17,132 bases of DNA from assembly GCA_964605185.1 (NCBI GenBank), contig CAZSBF010000088.1, positions 1 through 17,132 of the forward strand, given 5' to 3'. Positions 13,001 to 17,132 of the stretch are shown here, one piece after another. The position numbers and the translations under genes are program-made. The notes beneath the pieces are model-generated. The model saw nothing but the letters and a program-made list of their open reading frames with translations, had not been told where the DNA came from and ran no database searches. Within the stretch, counting starts at the first letter, position 1. Each line of letters opens with the position of its first letter. Origin of the DNA: JACRIM01 sp964605185 (GTDB taxonomy: Bacteria; Planctomycetota; Phycisphaerae; UBA1845; UTPLA1).

Positions 13001-13462
13001 GTCGTCAACAGCGGCGGCACATTGTCGCCGGGTTCTTCGATCGGCACGCTCGGAACGGGCAGCTTGAGCATTGCCGGTGGAATGAAGGCTGAAATTGATC
13101 TGGACAACGGCGGGATCGCCATGGCGGATTTGGTGAACGTCGGCGGCAGCATGAGTCTTACTACTGCGACGCTCAATCTCGTGCTGCAGAACGCCCCCAT
13201 CGGATGGTTTGTGAACGGCACTTATCTGCTGGCCGCAAACGATGGAATCGATGCGGTCTCCGGCGTCTTCGCAACGATTGCGGGGCTGCCGGGCGGATAT
13301 GCGGCGACCGTCGACTATGCGTTTAGTGGGGTGGATTCACTCGGCCGGACAGGGGACGGCAACGATATTGCCATCACCCTGACGCCGGAACCGACCGGTG
13401 GACTGTTGGTTGGCCTTGTGCTTGTCTCCCAGCTCGCCCGCCGGCGACGCAGCGCACGATAG
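10073..13462 (+). CDS. Giant secreted beta-strand-repeat protein with PEP-CTERM sorting tail
   Basis: 1129 residues from a GTG at 10073, which has AAAAAGGAGAA 7 nt upstream. The ATG at 10019 has no ribosome site and is rejected. An N-terminal signal peptide (hydrophobic WIGMVAIAAVALVAGSS) ends near VPAG, followed by TWDNGTSNFQWDTSSVNWTG, a common opening for planctomycete surface proteins. The body is Gly/Asn/Thr/Ser-rich, essentially without Cys. It carries autotransporter-associated beta-strand repeats (TIGR02601-like), for example NNTYTGSTVLNMGT, and near 919-1000 SPYTGAVAVNAGTLFVDGS with a GGTLSPGSSIGTLGTG segment. This implies a right-handed beta-helix. The C-terminus is PEP (1105-1107), a hydrophobic stretch and RRRR: a PEP-CTERM signal cut by an exosortase. 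No porin-like barrel is present. Its role is probably a surface or extracellular-matrix protein; the exosortase is not in the window. Confidence 0.92.
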   Translation: MDTCRNASLSFSVGNAGRKWIGMVAIAAVALVAGSSVVPAGDVTWDNGTSNFQWDTSSVNWTGAVWNNANGDGAIFGPIGVGSLNLAGPINVNSLNFTVDGYSLTGAGPLNFVNGVSTQTTGVANVAPGATAKIHVPINSAVGFQKIGAGTLELNGPGSYTGAYPIDSRANWTAGLLIGGSFGTLNGGTLRVMNSSVIPASTNVSIGNGYLDIGANNQTLSNLIFTNQNPGAPWNPTLNANNGVVGSGTLRVTGEIDVLGAFADDFGNTIATPFDIGGGTQIIRIGGASQFALNQALMFTNTVSNGSLLKTIGLNPNGVQASNDGMSLFANNTYTGSTVLNMGTNVATGTNATSSIKIAGSPGPPGSSFSLQGANGSAQSATLIQAVAGGTFMLDNNAAVGASGNNAPNIPAAQNNNRIRDDAEVQLRDGNFVYRGLATAAASETFGTLNVAGGHNVVTLTPNGAGGTATVTASGDLTIAPRATLQVTSTTLGAASKMFVSGTLPTADATGILPRIVGSNDFLTYSGATGLTPYTGYAPNFSTAGTNVAISASTAVASSVNINALKNSAGGNTTLTIAAGQTLGLDSGMYYNSGFGTSTVAGPGTLDFGAKPGVLFATGNITLSGPVTGSAGLIVAKGTTTLSGDMSGLSGAVDVNSGTLNLSTNTLASPINVRAATLNVNVSQTGAGQGPITLGVAQNDSNLVGQFTSLSLSGAGANAVFNRDIIVDNASTTAAGVVLRYNQVPGISPLGNTTGSQTINGNVILNSPIRLQGGGGGGSGATNFNGNISGPGIFHVANGRVNFNGTVSNAGGFNLGDQGFTTKAAFQGTGAGNGPVTISGGNTNTLSYTAGALPGGPISVWNSSPGTAPTIFPLNNSTINNQIVLGIGPKPGDEGNAIVNVGPGITAEWAGQISGFSPLTKIGVGDLILSNASSPYTGAVAVNAGTLFVDGSLMSTSVTVANSATLGGSGTLFGSTVVNSGGTLSPGSSIGTLGTGSLSIAGGMKAEIDLDNGGIAMADLVNVGGSMSLTTATLNLVLQNAPIGWFVNGTYLLAANDGIDAVSGVFATIAGLPGGYAATVDYAFSGVDSLGRTGDGNDIAITLTPEPTGGLLVGLVLVSQLARRRRSAR

Positions 13463-13489
13463 CCACAGAATCGGGTTAGGGTGGAAGGT

Positions 13490-13506
13490 CGGTAGGGAAC
13501 CTACCG
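13490..13506. repeat. Small 7-bp hairpin after the PEP-CTERM gene
   Basis: CGGTAGG pairs with CCTACCG around GAA. It lies just ahead of the main terminator stem and may pre-fold or stabilise the 3' end, or be a dispersed hairpin. Confidence 0.4.
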
Positions 13507-13507
13507 T

Positions 13508-13542
13508 GCGGCCGACCATGCGGGTCGGCTGCCGGTTTTTTT
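13508..13542 (+). terminator. Rho-independent terminator of the PEP-CTERM gene
   Basis: GCGGCCGACC (13508-13517) pairs with GGTCGGCTGC (13523-13532), 10 bp with one G-T wobble and a 5-nt loop. CGG and then TTTTTTT (13536-13542) follow. Confidence 0.85.
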
Positions 13543-13679
13543 ACGGAGTGACTCCACCATCCGATCGACGGTCTGGTTTGTGCTGTGGGGATAACTGCGG
13601 ACTATTGACGTCGTGATGAAGCCTATTGCGATCGCCTACAATGGGATCGAGCCAAGTTTTTTCTGGTACTCGTCCCGAC

Positions 13680-15047
13680 ATGGTTGATCTTCAAATCGGA
13701 CCCCCACAACGCCGCCCCAGCGACCGCTTCTACGCCTGCATCCATTGGGCCTTCATGGGTCTCATTGCGGCGATGTGGTTGTTCGGCCAGTACGCATCGC
13801 GGTACATCGAGTTGCCGCGCGGGATTGGGTTTCGGCTTTTTGTCGCCGGCATTGTTTGCATGAATGTTCTCTGGTGGTCGGTGGCCGACCGGCGGTTTGC
13901 GCGACACATTGTGTCCGCGAAGCGAAGTCGATGGCTGCGGATTGTGTCCGCGGTGTTTTCCATTGCACTCATCATTCCGCTGATCGAGATGATCGTCATC
14001 GGGCGTTTTCCCAGTTTTTTGCAGACGGCGCCGACGTGGTACACGGGGGCGGTCACGATGTGGCACATTGGTCTTGCGGTGCTTATGCCGATGGTCGCGG
14101 GGTTGCGACTTTTCGCGCTGGGTGTGGCGGCCGGTGTGCGTCGGATGCGGCCGGCTTCTCCTGCCGTGGAATCTGCTCCGCCCGTCGATCTGACGCGCCG
14201 TGCGTTGCTAAAGACCAGCTTTGCCACGGTGCCGATGCTGGCGCTGACGGGTGGTTCGGCGTTCACCTATGTGCAGAATCGCCGGCTGCAGGTGAATCGG
14301 CGGGAGTTGTCCGCTCCGTGGCTGCCGCCGCGGCTGCGAGGACTCACGATCACACACGTCAGCGATTTGCACGTCGGGCGTCTCTATCGGCCGGACCAAC
14401 TTCCGCGCCTTGTTGAGTTGGTGAACAAACTTCGAAGCGACCTCATCGTCGTGACCGGGGACATCGTCGATGTCTCCAACGACATGCTTCCGCCGGCGCT
14501 GAATGCCTTTGGCCAGATGCATGCTCCGCAGGGCATGTTTGCGTGCATCGGGAATCACGATGAGTTCGACGATCGGGCTGAGTTTATTGCGACCGTGAAC
14601 AAGCGATTTCCAATGCTCATCAATCAGCGCCGCACGCTGACGATCGGTGGTGAACGGGTCACGATCGGCGGAATCGACTGGGCACGTTTCGACCAATCGT
14701 CCGGCCGTCGCTCCGGGCATCATCAACATGTGCAAACGATGCTAAGAGGATATGACGCCGTCGCCGACGGCCCGCTGATCACGCTTGCGCATCATCCGCA
14801 TGCGTGGGATTCGTTGGCACTTGCGGGCGTGCCGCTGACGCTTTCGGGTCACACGCACGGTGGGCAGATTATGCTGACGCCGCCCGATGTACGGCCGGAC
14901 CTTGGCGCGGGCGAGGCACTCTTTCGGTACATTCGCGGCGTGTATGAGAAGCCGGGGAGTACGTTGTTTGTGAATCGTGGGGTGGGGAATTGGTTTCCGC
15001 TTCGGGTGAATTCGCCGGCGGAGATCGTGCAGATTCAGTTGGTGTAA
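13680..15047 (+). CDS. Membrane-anchored metallophosphoesterase with internal twin-arginine motif
   Basis: 455 residues from the ATG at 13680; an ATG at 13641 and a TTG at 13626 are in-frame alternatives, and none has a clear ribosome site. About four hydrophobic segments (residues 17-35, 52-68, 86-108, 123-152) precede L-T-R173-R174-A-L-L-K and a hydrophobic stretch. This resembles a twin-arginine signal, placed after the helices. The catalytic domain has every calcineurin-like block: D229-L-H231, G-D261-I-V-D, G-N-H293-D, H-H-P-H at 371-374 and G-H-T-H-G-G at 390-395. The nearest families I know are the YkuE/YaeI-type enzymes (YkuE of Bacillus is a Tat substrate). The substrate is unknown; lipid or wall phosphoesters are possible. 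It stands alone between a terminator and a convergent gene. Confidence 0.85.
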   Translation: MVDLQIGPPQRRPSDRFYACIHWAFMGLIAAMWLFGQYASRYIELPRGIGFRLFVAGIVCMNVLWWSVADRRFARHIVSAKRSRWLRIVSAVFSIALIIPLIEMIVIGRFPSFLQTAPTWYTGAVTMWHIGLAVLMPMVAGLRLFALGVAAGVRRMRPASPAVESAPPVDLTRRALLKTSFATVPMLALTGGSAFTYVQNRRLQVNRRELSAPWLPPRLRGLTITHVSDLHVGRLYRPDQLPRLVELVNKLRSDLIVVTGDIVDVSNDMLPPALNAFGQMHAPQGMFACIGNHDEFDDRAEFIATVNKRFPMLINQRRTLTIGGERVTIGGIDWARFDQSSGRRSGHHQHVQTMLRGYDAVADGPLITLAHHPHAWDSLALAGVPLTLSGHTHGGQIMLTPPDVRPDLGAGEALFRYIRGVYEKPGSTLFVNRGVGNWFPLRVNSPAEIVQIQLV

Positions 15048-15167
15048 ATGGGGGGTGGATCGATCTGAGTCGCTCGCCGCGAGCCGCTTCCCGCATAGGT
15101 TCTTCGGATTCCAACGCACACGCGACATGCCACAAGGCTTGCGCCTTTGTGCTCGGATTGGGACAAG
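15048..15167. other. Convergent intergenic region with one hairpin
   Basis: CACAAGGC (15131-15138) pairs with GCCTTTGTG (15143-15151) with a one-base bulge and a 4-nt loop. No T-run follows on either strand, so it is only a possible shared terminator between the phosphoesterase and OleD-like genes. Confidence 0.35.
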
Positions 15168-17132
15168 CTAATTTCCTGCCCGCAGCATTCTTGCTCCGCC
15201 CGCTGACAGCCATGCTCCCAGTCTCGACAGGCCTTCGTCGATGGTGACGCGCGGCGTGTAATTCAGATCCCGACGGGCGGCCGAGATGTCGAACCAGTGG
15301 GCGGTGGTCAGTTCGTGAGCGACGAATCGCGTGAGGCGCGGTTCGCCCTCGATGCCGAAGAGGGAGTAGAAGAACTCCAGGAGCGCCGCCGACTTAAAGG
15401 CCATGCCTCGCGACACGCCGCGCGTCACCGGCGGGAGCTTGCCGGCGGCGAGGATTCCGTTGACGAGATCCCACAACGGCCGCGGCTCTCCGTTGGTGAT
15501 GAAATAGGCTTTGCCCGCGATGGGCGAATCGGGCCGCAACCTGCCCGCGGCGAGCAGGTGGGCGTCGGCTGCGTTGTCGATGTAGACGCTGTCCACTTTT
15601 TTGTTCGCGCCGCCGATGATCCGCAATGATCGTGCCCGGGCGAGGATGCGCGGCACCAGGTGATGATCGCCCGGACCCCAGATGAGGTGCGGGCGGAGCG
15701 ACACGGTCGCAAGTTTCGCATCGTTCGCGGCGAGGATCATTTGTTCGGCCAGGGCCTTCGACTTCGGGTAGGCCGCGTGATAGTGCTTTGGGTATGGTGC
15801 CGATTCATCGATCCCCTGCATGTCGGAACCGTCGAACACGACGCTTGGCGAGCTTGTGTAAATGAGTCGCTTTACGCCGGTGGCGCGGCATGCATCGATG
15901 ACATTTTGCGTGCCGACGACGTTGGCCTTGTGGTAGGCACTGTAGGGGCCCCACACGCCGGCCAGGGCGGCGGTGTGGAAGACGATGTCGCAGCCGGCGA
16001 TGGCTTTCTTCAGCGTGTCGGCGTTGGCCAGATCGCCGCGGAAGTGTTCGGTGCCGAATCGACGGAGCTCGTGATAGTCGCTCCGGGAGAAACTGCGAAC
16101 TTTCAGTCCGCGGGCGTGCAGTTGTTCGATGATTGCCTTGCCAAGGAAGCCGCCGCCGCCGGTGACGAGAATCTTCCATGTGCCGATGCTTTCGCCGGAC
16201 GCGGGAAGCAGATCGTCTTTGAGGTTGAGGGGTTCGGCCGATCGCTTCGGCGGAGGCGTCGTCACTGATGTGACCATTTTCGGCGATCTTGGCGCAGCTT
16301 CGGTCGGCTTTACCGGCGCGGCCTTCGGCGCGACGGGTTTCGTTGGTGGCTCAACAGGTGCGGCAGATGGCTCGGCATGCCTGACTTCGACGACGATTGG
16401 CTCGGTTGAGGTCTTCTCCGGTAATTCGGGCTTGGTTACATCGGGCAGTGTTTCGATTTCTTCAACGGTGAAGCGGTTGGCCAGTCGTCGGAAAAACCCC
16501 GGGCGGTCCGGCTTTTCGCGTTTCTTCTCTTTCGCCTTCTTTTTCTTCTCGACGGTTCGCTTGGCGACGACCTTTTCCGGTTCGGGCTTGGAGGGCGGCT
16601 CTTTCGCCGGCGACGCGACAGGTGGCGCGTCGGCAACGGGCGGACTGACCTCTGGCGCAATCTCCGGCTTGGACTCCTCCGGCAACTTTGCCTCGGGCTT
16701 CTTGCCGGCCGACTTTTTCTTTTCCGGTTTGGTTGGCTCAACCTTTTTTTGGGGGAACGCCATCACCGGCGGTTCGACGCGGCGGCGTGGTGGTGGCGGC
16801 GTTTCGACGACCGGAGTCGCGTCGGCTTTCTCGACCGGCTTCTCCGGCGGGGGCGCGGGGATTGGTGCATCGGATACCGTCACGCGGCGGTCATAGCGCA
16901 CGACTGGCGGCGGAACTGAGACGGGCTTTGCTGGTTTCGGCGGCGCGGACTCGCGTTTCTTTTCGTACTTGGCCGGCGCGGGCGGCGCGAGGACGGCCGT
17001 CTTTGAGGTCTGCACGGGCATGGTTGGCGGGACACGCGGCGAGAAGATGAACTTTCGCGGCGGTGGCGCTGCGGCCTCCGGCGTTTCGACTGCTACTGGT
17101 TCGGGTGGAGACTCCACCGGCGGCGGTTCGGG
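15168..17132 (-). CDS. OleD-like NAD(P)-dependent reductase with long low-complexity N-terminal extension (partial)
   Basis: At least 654 codons, open to the window edge, so the start is outside; a GTG at 17117 is unlikely to be the true start. About the last 337 residues (15168-16181) are an extended SDR of the 3-beta-HSD/epimerase type. TGGGGFLG binds the nucleotide, the active Y-P-K-S-K tetrad (Tyr, then Lys four on) is present, and RPHLIWGPGDHHLVPR follows. The pattern (GPYSAYHKANVVGTQNV, GKAYFITNGEP, EGEPRLTRF, TAHWFDISAARRDLNYTP) closely matches my memory of OleD. OleD reduces 2-alkyl-3-ketoalkanoic acids in long-chain olefin synthesis. No oleA, oleB or oleC lies beside it here. About 315 residues upstream are Pro/Lys/Glu/Ala-rich, with KKKK-AKEKKREK and a short FFRRLANRF element, and are likely disordered. 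OleD proteins normally lack this. The reductase call is firm; the Ole role is likely. Confidence 0.85.
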   Translation of the reverse strand, partial: PEPPPVESPPEPVAVETPEAAAPPPRKFIFSPRVPPTMPVQTSKTAVLAPPAPAKYEKKRESAPPKPAKPVSVPPPVVRYDRRVTVSDAPIPAPPPEKPVEKADATPVVETPPPPRRRVEPPVMAFPQKKVEPTKPEKKKSAGKKPEAKLPEESKPEIAPEVSPPVADAPPVASPAKEPPSKPEPEKVVAKRTVEKKKKAKEKKREKPDRPGFFRRLANRFTVEEIETLPDVTKPELPEKTSTEPIVVEVRHAEPSAAPVEPPTKPVAPKAAPVKPTEAAPRSPKMVTSVTTPPPKRSAEPLNLKDDLLPASGESIGTWKILVTGGGGFLGKAIIEQLHARGLKVRSFSRSDYHELRRFGTEHFRGDLANADTLKKAIAGCDIVFHTAALAGVWGPYSAYHKANVVGTQNVIDACRATGVKRLIYTSSPSVVFDGSDMQGIDESAPYPKHYHAAYPKSKALAEQMILAANDAKLATVSLRPHLIWGPGDHHLVPRILARARSLRIIGGANKKVDSVYIDNAADAHLLAAGRLRPDSPIAGKAYFITNGEPRPLWDLVNGILAAGKLPPVTRGVSRGMAFKSAALLEFFYSLFGIEGEPRLTRFVAHELTTAHWFDISAARRDLNYTPRVTIDEGLSRLGAWLSAGGARMLRAGN

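Noticed and set aside
16129..16896. Plus-strand ORF opposite the low-complexity extension
   Set aside because: A Gly/Ser/Phe-rich shadow of the Pro/Lys/Glu-rich frame, with no ribosome site. The minus frame continues without a stop into the reductase domain.
1..17132. CRISPR array, tRNA, rRNA or insertion sequence
   Set aside because: No regularly spaced repeats, cloverleaf, rRNA segment or transposase was seen.

Overview
The window is high-GC bacterial DNA that most resembles a planctomycete (Planctomycetota, possibly Phycisphaerae-like). The basis is a very large secreted beta-strand-repeat protein with a PEP-CTERM tail, an RHGL-type hypothetical protein carrying TKNPN repeats, a short dispersed-type hairpin of a kind I associate with these genomes, and an AccD/AI-2E/OleD-like mix. 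This is inferred from gene content, not from a marker gene. No rRNA, tRNA, CRISPR array, transposase or integrase was seen.

Layout: 1-251 holds a strong hairpin and the leader of an RHGL-family hypothetical gene (252-1172, +). A minus-strand block follows: an AI-2E family permease (1344-2402), then accD (2577-3377). Next comes a 1.25 kb stretch (3378-4629) without conventional-size genes. It contains two tandem copies of a 37-residue hydrophobic, acidic small protein (3591-3704 and 3848-3961, both -). They encode identical peptides although the DNA differs at six sites. The pair has strong Shine-Dalgarno sequences, a hairpin with the stop codon in its loop at each end, a candidate promoter with a long structured leader, and a rho-independent terminator before accD. 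I do not recognise this peptide; it is the best candidate here for an undescribed system.

Then come a secreted OB-fold plus endonuclease/exonuclease/phosphatase protein (4630-5889, -) and a receiver-like protein (5964-6338, -). Divergent from these are a single-domain rhodanese (6417-6791, +) and a POT-like MFS transporter (6961-8463, +). A convergent unknown protein with a possible HTH (8489-9706, -) is divergent from the PEP-CTERM beta-strand-repeat protein (10073-13462, +). Their intergenic region has two facing sigma70-like promoters around a 22-bp inverted repeat. A membrane-anchored metallophosphoesterase with an internal twin-arginine motif follows (13680-15047, +). The window ends in an OleD-like NAD(P)-dependent reductase with an unusual Pro/Lys/Glu-rich N-terminal extension (15168-17132, -), cut by the window edge.

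Several genes (accD, the AI-2E permease, the rhodanese) lack a Shine-Dalgarno sequence. Each has a -10-like hexamer about 7-9 nt before the ATG, suggesting leaderless mRNAs alongside SD-led ones. The genes look like separate small transcription units rather than one pathway. Possible functional pairs are the receiver-like/nuclease tandem, the HTH-like protein with the PEP-CTERM protein, and the two small-protein copies.
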